Positions 17,547 to 26,132 of a stretch of DNA of 34,967 nt are shown here, piece by piece. The translations under genes were made by a program, and so were the position numbers. The DNA is taken from contig CAZSMK010000028.1 of assembly GCA_964608095.1 (NCBI GenBank), forward strand, positions 1 to 34,967, given 5' to 3'. The DNA is from CAZSMK01 sp964608095 (GTDB taxonomy: Bacteria; Sumerlaeota; Sumerlaeia; MWCT01; JAGHBZ01). Each line of letters begins with the position of its first letter. The stretch's first letter is position 1. A model generated the notes under the pieces. It saw only the letters and a list, made by a program, of their open reading frames with translations. It searched no databases and was not told the origin of the DNA.

Positions 17547-17585
17547 AGTTATAGTACTCAGGTGGAGTGGGGGGGATTGAGCAAT

Positions 17586-18395
17586 CTATTCCTCAGCCTT
17601 GCCTTCGGTAAGGGGACGACTACGAACGGCTGAGATTTTCCACCCATTCATAGTTTTGCGGAGGACGTAAGATTCCTCGGTACGACGGGTGATATGTCCC
17701 CGTACTTCAGAGCGAATGCACACGACCTTTGCAGCATTACGGCTCTGAGTGGATTCGGTGACGCGTTCGCACTGTTGTGTTTTCTCATCGCCTTTTTCGT
17801 CCTGATAGAATTGCCGACGTCGCCCCATATACTCTTTTTTGCTTAACCCGCCCGTCATCTCATCTGCAAGACATTCATACTCTGTGGCGAAATCCTGGTT
17901 GTTCCACGACTCGATAAAAGCCTTAACCACCATTTTGGGGGTGGCGTTTTCAAGGGCTGTCGCCGTGGACGCGCTTTTTTCTACCCTCGTCCCGTTCGCT
18001 CCTGCAGATACATACTCTTTCTTTCTCAACACAGCTTCCACCCTGCCGAGAAACCCAATGGGGTCGAACGGTTTTTTGATGAAGTCATCCGCTTGCAATC
18101 CCTGTCGCCAGAACTCTTCCGATTTTTCTGAATCCCTGGCAATAGCTGACATAACAAGCACAGGGGTATCTTTCAATTTTTCGTCGCGCCGTATGAGCTT
18201 AAGGATTTCCATCCCGGACCTCATGGGCAGCATTAAATCGAGCACGACAAGGTCCGGCTCGGTATCCTCAATCAACCTGAGTCCATCATCCCCGTTGAAT
18301 GCAGTCACAACCTCGTAGCCTTTTGTCTTGAGCGTCGCCTTAATCAGATCGGAGATCTCTTTGTCATCTTCAACCAACACGATTTTTTTAGGCAT
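17586..18395 (-). CDS. Response regulator with C-terminal NTF2-like domain
   Basis: A 269-residue orphan regulator. The receiver domain (1-125) has acid pocket Asp10/Asp11, phosphoacceptor Asp53 (VVLDLMLP), Ser83 and Lys108 in FIKKPF, so it should be phosphorylated. After a linker (about 127-150), residues 152-262 form an NTF2/SnoaL-type fold judging by AFIESWNNQDFATEYECLAD at the start and the SYVLRKTMNGWKISAVR ending typical of such domains. There is no helix-turn-helix or enzyme output. NTF2-like domains bind small ligands or mediate dimerisation; here the output role is unknown. No histidine kinase is in the window. The nearest neighbour is a divergent EamA permease, 111 bp away. Confidence 0.85.
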   Translation of the reverse strand: MPKKIVLVEDDKEISDLIKATLKTKGYEVVTAFNGDDGLRLIEDTEPDLVVLDLMLPMRSGMEILKLIRRDEKLKDTPVLVMSAIARDSEKSEEFWRQGLQADDFIKKPFDPIGFLGRVEAVLRKKEYVSAGANGTRVEKSASTATALENATPKMVVKAFIESWNNQDFATEYECLADEMTGGLSKKEYMGRRRQFYQDEKGDEKTQQCERVTESTQSRNAAKVVCIRSEVRGHITRRTEESYVLRKTMNGWKISAVRSRPLTEGKAEE

Positions 18396-18506
18396 AGAAC
18401 TTTTTACCTCTGTTATTTGATTGACTTTGTAATGTAAATTTTATTCACTAACGTTCTTAAATGGCAATAAAGATGTCAAGTTTCTGTATTGTTGTCAATA
18501 CTCTAA

Positions 18507-19334
18507 ATGTTGTCTCTATGGATACCCCTTGTACTATTAGCGGCGCTGTTTAACGCCCTATGGGTTGCACTTAGTAAATCGCTCCTCAGGTCTATCCCCT
18601 CAGACCTTTTTACCATCCTCTTCCGAGCCATGACGGCTCTCTTTCTTTTCCCTCTATTTATATATCGTTTCCAGGTTCCCGCCAATAAAGTTTTTTGGTT
18701 GGCGGTTGCGCTTGCCGGCGTTTTTGAAAGCGCCGCGATCATCGTACAATCCATTGGGGTAAGAAAAGATTATTACGCGACATTCAGTCTTGCAAACATC
18801 TCACCGCTATTCACCCTTATATTGGCGCCCCATATTCTTCATGAGAAGATCACTTTTGTCCTGGTGATGGGCGTCGTTTTTATTTGCGCCGGGGTCATGG
18901 TATTTTTCAGCATGAACTGGCGATTCTCACTCTTCGGCTTGTCCGCCGCGCTTTTTTCCTCTCTTATGAATATATCGTCAAAAGTGGCTATTGAAATTAC
19001 CGATCCTTACTTTTTTTCTTTCCTCGCGTTCTTAATAGGGCTTGCCGTAATTGTTCCTTTCTCGCCCGGGATGCGACGTATAAAACAGATCAGGTTTGAC
19101 CGTAGCATGCTTAAAATCCTGGCGCTTATTGCCTTTGTCTCTTTCCTTGCGACCATCTTCTACAACATTGCCATCGACTACGGACCGATTACGCGCGTCA
19201 GCTCCCTCGTAAGAATTAATATATTATTCGGCTTTATTTTGAGCTATAGGTTTCTTGGAGAACGAAGCCGGCTGCGACATCGCATCCCCGGGGGACTATG
19301 TATCATTATCGGTTCGATTCTGGTGACGCAATAA
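18507..19334 (+). CDS. DMT/EamA-family permease
   Basis: A 275-residue membrane protein with two homologous halves of about five helices each, as in the EamA (DUF6) drug/metabolite transporters. Motifs include the early LLAALFNALWVALSKSLL, LANISPLFTLILAPHILHEKITF (end of the first half, with the typical P and E-K-I), and FGFILSYRFLGERSR near the end (typical E-R in the second half). It likely exports or imports amino acids, nucleotide precursors or similar solutes; the substrate cannot be told. No clear ribosome site precedes the ATG at 18507. It is divergent from the response regulator. Confidence 0.85.
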   Translation: MLSLWIPLVLLAALFNALWVALSKSLLRSIPSDLFTILFRAMTALFLFPLFIYRFQVPANKVFWLAVALAGVFESAAIIVQSIGVRKDYYATFSLANISPLFTLILAPHILHEKITFVLVMGVVFICAGVMVFFSMNWRFSLFGLSAALFSSLMNISSKVAIEITDPYFFSFLAFLIGLAVIVPFSPGMRRIKQIRFDRSMLKILALIAFVSFLATIFYNIAIDYGPITRVSSLVRINILFGFILSYRFLGERSRLRHRIPGGLCIIIGSILVTQ

Positions 19335-19424
19335 GCGCTTCATATCTCCGAAGGTGTCTTATCGATTGTACACGGAACGTTGTGGAAGCCATGGCGCCTC
19401 CCCGGAAAAGTGGTTGCGCGGTGT

Positions 19425-20717
19425 CTATTTAAGTGGGGGGTTGAAATAGCCTTGCCGCACCTCGGGATAACGTGAAGATATGTGTTCTATAAGCCGTCGC
19501 ATTCCAATATGAACGTTGCTCTTTTCCGTCAATCTCCCGCCGAATATGTCCAGGTAGTCATCAGGGTCTATACACAGATTTCGCCATTGAATCATGCATA
19601 ATCCCGTGGATTGAATAAGCGACTCCAATGCATCTTTTTCTTCTTCGCGGTCAGTGACTCCGGGGAAGACAAAATAATTTATGGAGGTGAACAAGCCAAG
19701 TTCTCGCGCCAGCTTGAGTGTCTCGATCACGTCGCCGAATTCATAGTCCAAAGGTTGGAAATAAGCGGTATAAAGGTCGGGAATTGCGCTGTTAAGCGAT
19801 ACCCTGATAGAGTCAAGCCCTGCGTTGAAAAGGCGCTCGATCTCTCCGGGTCGGCTTCCATTGGTATTGAGATTAATGGTGCCTCGATCGGTCTTGCGCC
19901 GAATGCGTTTGATGGCGTGTTCGAGAAGGGTTGCATTCATAAGGGGCTCGCCTTCGCACCCCTGACCGAAACTTGCGATTGCCCGTTCGGCGCGTTCCAG
20001 ATGAGGCACCGCAATCTCGGCGATTTCTTCGGCGGTGGGGACGAACTTGATCCGGTCTTGGGGCGGTCGTGGTTTTCCTTCTTGTTGAAGGGATATACAT
20101 CCCGCACAACGGGCATTGCATGACGGCGATACCGGCAAGGGCATCTCCCAACGACCCATAACAAAGTTGCGGGCTGCCGGACACCAGTATCTTCTGACAC
20201 AGTTTTCCACCAGATGTGAGACAAGACGATTCTGAGGGTAACGCTGGAGCATGTATTCGGCATGTTTGTTGATTTCAACCGGATCGTGTTGATCGGCATC
20301 CTGTCGAATGTCGGGATCAACGCGCTGTGCAGCCGCCACGAACCCTTGCTCATGCCAGCCGATAGCACCGAAATTGAACAGAGGCAAAGGTGCAGCCTCG
20401 GGGGTTCGAAAAAAACTCGATAGATACAATAAGGTATAAGCAGGTGCAATGAACGTAGCTACCGGCATCACATGTCTTCCACGATAGGTGTTCAGAACCC
20501 TGAGTTCTCCGGTCGAACGATCAAGGCCGACTGCTACACGCTCAGGAACCTGGTAAATCTCGCTTCCTTCCGGAAGAGAAATCAGGTCATCGGATTCGGG
20601 AAGTAAAAATTCGTAGCCGCTCCTCCCCGCCATAGCGAGTTCGGGAACATCGACGATGTCTCCTTCTTCTGTCGCAACGACAAGAGAGGGCCTGTTATTC
20701 AGGTTTGATTTTTCCAT
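19425..20717 (-). CDS. Radical SAM protein with uncharacterised N-terminal domain
   Basis: A 430-residue iron-sulfur enzyme. The [4Fe-4S] ligands are Cys200, Cys204 and Cys207 (SCNARCAGC, CxxxCxxC) from my start. FGQGCEGEPLM (about 250) is the SAM-binding GEP motif, followed by INLNTNGS and DSIRVSLNS, as in radical SAM TIM barrels. The first ~190 residues are unlike the usual core: a beta-rich part (LPEGSEIYQVPERVAVGLDR), then a helical stretch with CVRRYWC before the cluster. The same layout occurs in an uncharacterised family; substrate unknown. The start is ATG 20717: longer versions reach into the divergent dprA promoter and add a basic, low-quality leader. It is not the radical SAM partner of Memo systems as far as I can see. 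Confidence 0.85.
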   Translation of the reverse strand: MEKSNLNNRPSLVVATEEGDIVDVPELAMAGRSGYEFLLPESDDLISLPEGSEIYQVPERVAVGLDRSTGELRVLNTYRGRHVMPVATFIAPAYTLLYLSSFFRTPEAAPLPLFNFGAIGWHEQGFVAAAQRVDPDIRQDADQHDPVEINKHAEYMLQRYPQNRLVSHLVENCVRRYWCPAARNFVMGRWEMPLPVSPSCNARCAGCISLQQEGKPRPPQDRIKFVPTAEEIAEIAVPHLERAERAIASFGQGCEGEPLMNATLLEHAIKRIRRKTDRGTINLNTNGSRPGEIERLFNAGLDSIRVSLNSAIPDLYTAYFQPLDYEFGDVIETLKLARELGLFTSINYFVFPGVTDREEEKDALESLIQSTGLCMIQWRNLCIDPDDYLDIFGGRLTEKSNVHIGMRRLIEHISSRYPEVRQGYFNPPLK

Positions 20718-20799
20718 GAGATGACTTACGGTTGGTTTCTGAATATAGCGTAACCGATTAGGAACAGTAAGGTAAACATAAAAAAATTTAAAAAAGTTC

Positions 20800-20828
20800 T
20801 TGCCAAGGTACTTATAGATATTTATTAT
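20800..20828 (+). promoter_or_regulatory. Candidate sigma-70 promoter for dprA-aroA
   Basis: TTGCCA at 20800-20805, a 17-nt spacer, TATTAT at 20823-20828. An A-rich stretch (about 20778-20796) sits just ahead, like an UP element. Transcription would start about 40 bp before the ATG at 20876. A minus-strand TATATT at 20747-20742 with a poor -35 may serve the divergent radical SAM gene. Confidence 0.5.
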
Positions 20829-20875
20829 TAGAGTGTTTGGGAATTTTTTTGTAGTAATCGATAATGGGGGAAGAA

Positions 20876-21799
20876 ATGGCATGGTCTTCAAAGAAATCCG
20901 CCCTTTTCAGCTATCTTGCATTGAATACCACCAACGCTGTGTTTAATCATCTGGTTAACTGTTTAAAGGTCGACAGATGTAACTGGAATGATTTTCTCGA
21001 TCTTTCGTTTGAGAAACGCTGGCTTAAGTATAATTTTCTGCCCACTCATTCTCTTGACAGTCTTGAAAATAACCTGAAACATCCCGATCAGATTTTACAA
21101 ACCATAGAGTATCTTGCAAGGGTGGATGTCGAGGTGGTGTTCCGTGACGATGCTTTTTATCCCGCTACAATAAAAATTGAGTTGGAAGAGGCCTCTCCTC
21201 CATTTTTGTTTATGATGGGCAATCCCGAATGTCTGAACCATCCCAAATGTGCCATAGTGGGAACGCGTAATCCGTCTGAAGCAGGCAAAGCAGCAGCAAG
21301 AAGTTATACGGCACTTATGGTTTCGCAAGGCGTTACGATTGTATCTGGCGGCGCCCGCGGTATCGACTGTACCGCTCATATCGCCGCACTCGAAACAGGC
21401 GGCGCTACGGTTATCGTTATTCCCACAGGGATTCTCACCTGCACAATCGAAAAATCGCTTTGCGAGTATCTTGACCCGGAGCGTTCACTTATTTTATCAG
21501 TCTTTCCGCCGATGGCGGGATATGACAACCGCCATGCGATATTCAGAAACAGCATCATCGGAGCATTGGCAGAGCGCGTCATCGTTCCGGAAACCCCGCT
21601 TCGCAGCGGTACTGCTTATGTAATACGACATGCCCTCAAGCACCGCAGACCTTTGTACACGGTCATACCTGATGAGCCCGTCCCTGAATCTGCGTCTGGA
21701 AATAAATCATTACTTTCTTCCGGCGCTCATCCCCTGCCTCCTACTTTTGATGACCCACAAAAAATTTTGGACACACTTATGAGAGATGGTACACAATAA
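20876..21799 (+). CDS. dprA: DprA/Smf-family DNA-processing protein (diverged)
   Basis: A ~307-residue DprA. The Rossmann-like core is recognised by CAIVGTRNPSEAGKAAARSY, VSQGVTIVSGGARGIDCTAH and ATVIVIPTGI, then IFRNSIIGALA (family: RNRIIAGL) and RSGTAYVIRHALKHRRPLYTVIP (family: SGSL-TA-A...R-VFAVPG). DprA binds single-stranded DNA taken up during transformation and loads RecA. Several normally strict residues differ, so activity may have shifted. Two ATGs are possible, 20864 and 20876; I chose 20876 because GGGGGAAG lies directly before it, while 20864 has no ribosome site. The 3' end overlaps the aroA start by 14 bp if that gene begins at 21786, a sign of translational coupling. No other competence gene is in the window. 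Confidence 0.85.
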   Translation: MAWSSKKSALFSYLALNTTNAVFNHLVNCLKVDRCNWNDFLDLSFEKRWLKYNFLPTHSLDSLENNLKHPDQILQTIEYLARVDVEVVFRDDAFYPATIKIELEEASPPFLFMMGNPECLNHPKCAIVGTRNPSEAGKAAARSYTALMVSQGVTIVSGGARGIDCTAHIAALETGGATVIVIPTGILTCTIEKSLCEYLDPERSLILSVFPPMAGYDNRHAIFRNSIIGALAERVIVPETPLRSGTAYVIRHALKHRRPLYTVIPDEPVPESASGNKSLLSSGAHPLPPTFDDPQKILDTLMRDGTQ

Positions 21800-23102
21800 T
21801 ATCATTATGAAGGCACGGATTGAATTTACCCCGAATCTCAAAGGAACTATAGTCGCGTCTCCATCCAAGAATTATACGACGAGGTATCTTCTAACAGCGT
21901 GCCTGTCGGATGGTGAGAGCGTTGTTCGAAATCCCTCGAACAACGACGATGCGCGGGCATTGATCGAATGTTGCTGCGCGTTGGGCGCAAAGATTACCGA
22001 GCGGGATAATGCGCTCATCATCAAGGGATTCGGGAAACATCCGGAGATTCCACCAGAACCGCTGAATCCGCATAACGCAGGGGCGGTGTTGAGATTCCTG
22101 GTGGGAATCGGGGCACTTCTGCCTGCTATCGGGTTTGTCACCGACTTTCCCGATTCCTTGGGCACACGCCCTAACCAACCTCTCCTGGACGCCCTTGCCC
22201 AACTGGGTGTGCGTAACGAATCAAACAACGGTCGCCTGCCGATTACGCTTTACGGGGGAAATCTCCCCGGCGGACTGGTAACGGTTTCAGGCTCTATCAG
22301 TTCGCAATTCATAAGTTCTCTACTTTTCCTTGCTCCTCTCATTGGCGAGGACCTCATAATAGAGGTTGAAGGCGGGCTTAAATCAAAGCCGGCAGTTCGG
22401 CAGACTCTCGAGGTGCTCCGAAAGGCGGGCATCGAGGTTATTGCACGAGACGATCTTCTTCATTTTCTCGTCCCGGGCGCTCAGGACTATAAAGCCGGGG
22501 AGTACGTGGTCAATGGCGACTATCCGGGTTCCGCCGCGGTTCTTTCTGCCGCTGCGGTATGTCCCGACTCGGATGTCACGATAAAAAATCTGTACCGGGA
22601 TGAGCAAGGCGAACGCGCCATCGTCGATGTCCTAACATCCATGGGAGCAGACGTTGAATGCGGCGATGATTATGTCCGCGTGAAAGGAGCAGAGTGTATT
22701 GAAGGCGTGGAATTCAACGGCGATACGGCAACCGATGCCGTGCTTGCCATGGTTGGCGCCGCTTCTTTCGCCCGAGGCGCTTCACGCTTTTACAATGTCG
22801 AAAACCTGCGTTACAAGGAATGCAATCGGATCGAGGCTCCTGTACAGGAATTGAAAAAAATCGGGGTCGATGCCCTGGGACGCACCAGCGAGATTATCAT
22901 TAACGGCAAACCCGCCGGCTATGAAGGAGGTATCGAGGTCTCATCTCACGACGACCACCGGGTAATTATGTTGCTGACGATTGTGGGGCTTCGGTGTCGA
23001 CGGGGTTTAACTATTTCGAACGTTGAACATATAAGTAAATCCTACCCTGATTTTTTTAGCGATATGCAGCAACTGGGCGCACAAATCCAGATTCACAATT
23101 AG
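21786..23102 (+). CDS. aroA: EPSP synthase (3-phosphoshikimate 1-carboxyvinyltransferase), atypical
   Basis: A 438-residue enzyme (431 if it begins at the second Met, 21807) that joins shikimate-3-phosphate and PEP in the shikimate pathway. Conserved sites, by family alignment from memory: substrate Lys28 and Arg33 in SPSKNYTTRY, PEP-site NAGAVLRF, RPNQPLLDAL, SSQF for the phosphate site, catalytic Asp in ATDAV, Lys-Glu in RYKECNR, His-Arg in DDHRV and the final Lys in SKSYPDFF. Oddities: the Ser after the first Lys (KS in nearly all EPSP synthases) is Asn29, and KESDR is KECNR. It may still be AroA, but a related enolpyruvyl transfer reaction cannot be ruled out. Overlaps dprA by 14 bp. Confidence 0.85.
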   Translation: MVHNNIIMKARIEFTPNLKGTIVASPSKNYTTRYLLTACLSDGESVVRNPSNNDDARALIECCCALGAKITERDNALIIKGFGKHPEIPPEPLNPHNAGAVLRFLVGIGALLPAIGFVTDFPDSLGTRPNQPLLDALAQLGVRNESNNGRLPITLYGGNLPGGLVTVSGSISSQFISSLLFLAPLIGEDLIIEVEGGLKSKPAVRQTLEVLRKAGIEVIARDDLLHFLVPGAQDYKAGEYVVNGDYPGSAAVLSAAAVCPDSDVTIKNLYRDEQGERAIVDVLTSMGADVECGDDYVRVKGAECIEGVEFNGDTATDAVLAMVGAASFARGASRFYNVENLRYKECNRIEAPVQELKKIGVDALGRTSEIIINGKPAGYEGGIEVSSHDDHRVIMLLTIVGLRCRRGLTISNVEHISKSYPDFFSDMQQLGAQIQIHN

Positions 23103-23318
23103 GTTTCACCTCTTCATGAGCGCACGTTTTGCAAGTATCTTTACACTCTACCATAGAACACCATCCTGTGGCTTTTGCTGATTTTGTACCCTTCGCCCCG
23201 GGATTCTCTTTTCTGAGAACACGTTTCAACTATTCCCTTTGATCCCGCAGGTTGATAAAAATCATTGAATTCTTCTACGGTTGTTTGGCAACTTAGGATT
23301 TCCTGAGGTATGCTATAA

Positions 23319-23696
23319 ATGATTGTGGGTATAGGAATAGATGTAGTGGATCTTGACCGGTTCCAGGGCACGCTCGACCGGTATGGCGAGCGATTCTTCA
23401 ACCGGATGTATACGCATGTCGAACAGGAATATTGTCGTCAGTTTTCGTCGCCGATGGAACATTATGCTGCGCGGTTTGCCGCCAAAGAGGCGTTTCTAAA
23501 AGCCATAGGTACGGGGAAATCAAGGAACGTCCGGTGGAAAGATATCGAGATTTACAATGAGCGCTCTGGAAAACCGAACATCCGTGTTTTTGGCAATGCG
23601 GAAGAGATAGTCGCCCGGCTTGGCGGAAAAAATATCTATGTCAGTCTCTCACATTCTCGACTGGTGGCGACGGCAGCGGTCGTTATAGAAGATTGA
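23319..23696 (+). CDS. acpS: Holo-[acyl-carrier-protein] synthase
   Basis: A 125-residue 4'-phosphopantetheinyl transferase that activates acyl carrier protein with coenzyme A in the cytoplasm. The family signatures are clear: VGIGIDVVDLDRF with magnesium ligand Asp8, and RFAAKEAFLKAIGTG with Glu57, and the final VSLSHS. Length is usual for AcpS. It starts at ATG 23319 with GAGGT upstream. The stop lies 21 bp before the next ATG, so it probably shares a transcript with the secreted glycosidase gene, an unrelated partner. The 216-bp spacer between aroA and this gene holds no feature I can name. Confidence 0.95.
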   Translation: MIVGIGIDVVDLDRFQGTLDRYGERFFNRMYTHVEQEYCRQFSSPMEHYAARFAAKEAFLKAIGTGKSRNVRWKDIEIYNERSGKPNIRVFGNAEEIVARLGGKNIYVSLSHSRLVATAAVVIED

Positions 23697-23717
23697 ACAT
23701 TGAAAAGGAATTGTTCT

Positions 23718-26132
23718 ATGGGTAAACGAATCATCTATTTTTTATTGTGCGTGGTGATTTTTATTCCGGGTTTAGTAGCCGCTTACCAGCCCACAGGTTC
23801 CCTCGAGGAGCTTTACAGGCTGGAGACCCTGCCGCTTGTGCGACCGGGTGTGAAATGCAAGATGTTCAGCAGTTACGATAGAACCGGCGGCAACGACGAC
23901 GGGTTTCTGGGCACGTATTCCAGGCTGCTTCTCGTAAACAGAAACAGCCTGATTGCGGAGATGGAAGGAGCCGGATGCGTGCATCGTATCTGGTTTACCC
24001 ATTCGGTTCCCGCAAGAGACGGACTGCTTGACCTCAAAGGCGAACACCTCATGGTTTTTCTCGATGGATCTGATAAAGCAGAAATCGACGTACCCCTTGA
24101 GAAAATATTCTCAGGCGAACTCGAACGATTTCCTAAACCCCTTGTCGGTTCAGCCATTGGCGGCTTCTATTGCTATGTACCGATTCCGTATCAGGATGGC
24201 TGCAAGATCGTCGTCGAGGGGGAGGGTGTTCGATTTTACCAGGTCTCGTACAGCGAGTTTCCTGAAGGAACAAAGGTGAAAACGTTTTCCATGAAGATGA
24301 GTTCGAAGGAGAAGAAGGCATTAGCGAATGCGGTCAAGGTGTGGTCTTCACCGGGCGATCTCTCTGCATTGGGTGTTTCCGAAAAGGATAGAATCTCGTA
24401 CAATTTGAACTTAGAGGAGAACAAAAGCGTCACCATCGAACTTCCTCAAGCGAGCCGTCTTATTCGGGGCGTTTTTCTCAAAGTCAACGAAGCGGAGACG
24501 AAGAAGGCGCTTTCCGGGAAAATTTCGTTCACATGGGACGATGCAGACACGCCCGCGATTGAAGCCCCCTTTGCCTACTTCTTCGGGCACGCCCTGGATG
24601 CCGACCCTTTTCAATCGCTATTGGTCGGCGTTACTGATGAAGGGTTTTATAACTTCGTGCCCATGCCGTATATCTTTTCCGCAAAAATAACCGTGACAGC
24701 CGATGAGGGATTCCAGGGAACGCTTTCAGTGGTCTTACAACCCCTGGATTTGCCGATCAAGGAGTTTGCTTACCTCCATGCGAATTTTCACGAAGAGTTA
24801 CCTACGGAGAGCGGCTTACTCTATACCTTAATGAAGAACGACGGCTGTGGACATTTTGTTGGTGTTTTTCTCACCACTGAAGGAAAAGGCGCTGAACCCC
24901 GCTGGCTCGAGGGCGATGAAAAGGTGTTTGTCGGCGACGAACTCCTCATTCATGGTACCGGCACAGAAGACTATTTCAACTGCGGCTGGTACGCACTAAA
25001 TGGACGGTTGAACCAGCCCGGGTCGCTTCCTCTCCATGGGTTTACGGTGTATCGGAACGTCGAAGACCGGATGCAGGCGGCGGCGTATCGCTGGCATATA
25101 ACCGATCCTATTCCCTACGTGGGCTCGATAAGTTTCAAACTCGAACATGGTCCTCAAAATAACCTTTATGCCGATTACAGGAGCGTAGTCTTCTTCTATG
25201 ACGTCGATCCCGGCAAGATCGCGGTGACGATGGAAGTTCCGATGGGCGATGAATGTATAGATTATTTACGATACCGTATCTGGCAGCTGTCGACTGGAGA
25301 TCTCGAAAAAGCGTCAGCAAGGCTTCAGACATTAATGAACGAAGCAAAAAGGGAGTTAAACAAAACACTACTGGAAGGTCTTGCAACGTATATCGAAGGG
25401 TTGAAAAATCCGACAGAACAAGCGCTCGAGGAACTCGATAAATCGCTGGATAAGATGGAGAGGCTTGTTAAGGAAACACGGGGAGAGGGTTTGTACGAAA
25501 AGCCTGAAGATGAGCTCACTACTGAGAGCCTCGTTCAGGTGCCGAACTCGCTGGCAACTGCACAGATGATACTTCAGCGTGCGCGCTATCATCTTGCACG
25601 AAACGTTGCGCTCGTTCGAGGATTCGAGCCCGGAGATGAGATTATTGTCGAGGCACGCGATTCATGGGGCGAACGCACCCCGGAACCCTTTTATTCAGAA
25701 ACCCCGGATTTCACCGACAGTTTTGCAAAAGTAGACGACATAAGACTCCTCGGGCAGGGAGCGCGGTTTACGTACGGAAATACAGAGCCATCAGGGGCTC
25801 GGTTCACACCCGAGTTTCCCGGAGACGGACTCTATGAGGTGTTCGTTATCTTCTCTTATGGCGCCAACGCCGGCGATACACGTTATTTAATAAGACACGC
25901 CGACGGCGCTACCACGGTTCCCCTCGAACAACGCGGTCGACCGGGAACGCCAGGGCGCAACAATAAAATCTGGCATAGCCTGGGTTCTTATAACTTTATG
26001 CGAGGGCTTGATCAGGAAAGGGGAAGCGTTACGCTTTGGACCCAGCCCGGTCTTGTCAGACCCAATCCGGATTACGAGTACCGCGCATACGCCGATTCCG
26101 TCCGCTTTAAAATAAGAGGCCGGCAAAGGTAA
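23718..26132 (+). CDS. Secreted GH172 (DUF2961) glycoside hydrolase with golvesin-like C-terminal domain
   Basis: An ~804-residue exported protein. It starts at ATG 23718 with AAAAGGAA 8 nt upstream; a TTG six codons earlier is less likely. The signal peptide covers about 1-22. The DUF2961 region (about 25-540) has TGGNDDGF near the start, the acid-rich GTGTEDYFNCGWYAL at about 412, and a late RYRIW. DUF2961 is family GH172, which includes a difructose-dianhydride alpha-fructofuranosidase and mycobacterial arabinan-cutting exo-D-arabinofuranosidases, so a furanoside-cleaving role is likely. A helical segment (about 545-620) links to a final domain with YEVFVIFSYGAN and IWHSLGSYNF, typical of golvesin C-terminal-like sugar-associated domains. 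The gene ends inside the tail of the opposing Memo gene (26-bp overlap). Confidence 0.85.
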   Translation: MGKRIIYFLLCVVIFIPGLVAAYQPTGSLEELYRLETLPLVRPGVKCKMFSSYDRTGGNDDGFLGTYSRLLLVNRNSLIAEMEGAGCVHRIWFTHSVPARDGLLDLKGEHLMVFLDGSDKAEIDVPLEKIFSGELERFPKPLVGSAIGGFYCYVPIPYQDGCKIVVEGEGVRFYQVSYSEFPEGTKVKTFSMKMSSKEKKALANAVKVWSSPGDLSALGVSEKDRISYNLNLEENKSVTIELPQASRLIRGVFLKVNEAETKKALSGKISFTWDDADTPAIEAPFAYFFGHALDADPFQSLLVGVTDEGFYNFVPMPYIFSAKITVTADEGFQGTLSVVLQPLDLPIKEFAYLHANFHEELPTESGLLYTLMKNDGCGHFVGVFLTTEGKGAEPRWLEGDEKVFVGDELLIHGTGTEDYFNCGWYALNGRLNQPGSLPLHGFTVYRNVEDRMQAAAYRWHITDPIPYVGSISFKLEHGPQNNLYADYRSVVFFYDVDPGKIAVTMEVPMGDECIDYLRYRIWQLSTGDLEKASARLQTLMNEAKRELNKTLLEGLATYIEGLKNPTEQALEELDKSLDKMERLVKETRGEGLYEKPEDELTTESLVQVPNSLATAQMILQRARYHLARNVALVRGFEPGDEIIVEARDSWGERTPEPFYSETPDFTDSFAKVDDIRLLGQGARFTYGNTEPSGARFTPEFPGDGLYEVFVIFSYGANAGDTRYLIRHADGATTVPLEQRGRPGTPGRNNKIWHSLGSYNFMRGLDQERGSVTLWTQPGLVRPNPDYEYRAYADSVRFKIRGRQR

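Larger units (their letters stand above)
17213..17585. other. Intergenic region between the response regulator and smc
   Basis: 373 bp with no gene. It holds a candidate smc promoter, A/T tracts at about 17419-17455 and a 9-bp stem-loop nearer the response-regulator stop. The spacing argues that smc has its own promoter. Confidence 0.6.

Noticed and set aside
20718..20891. A longer N-terminus for the radical SAM protein
   Set aside because: It would overlap the divergent dprA start and its promoter, and its sequence is a Lys/Phe/Tyr-rich AT-derived stretch.
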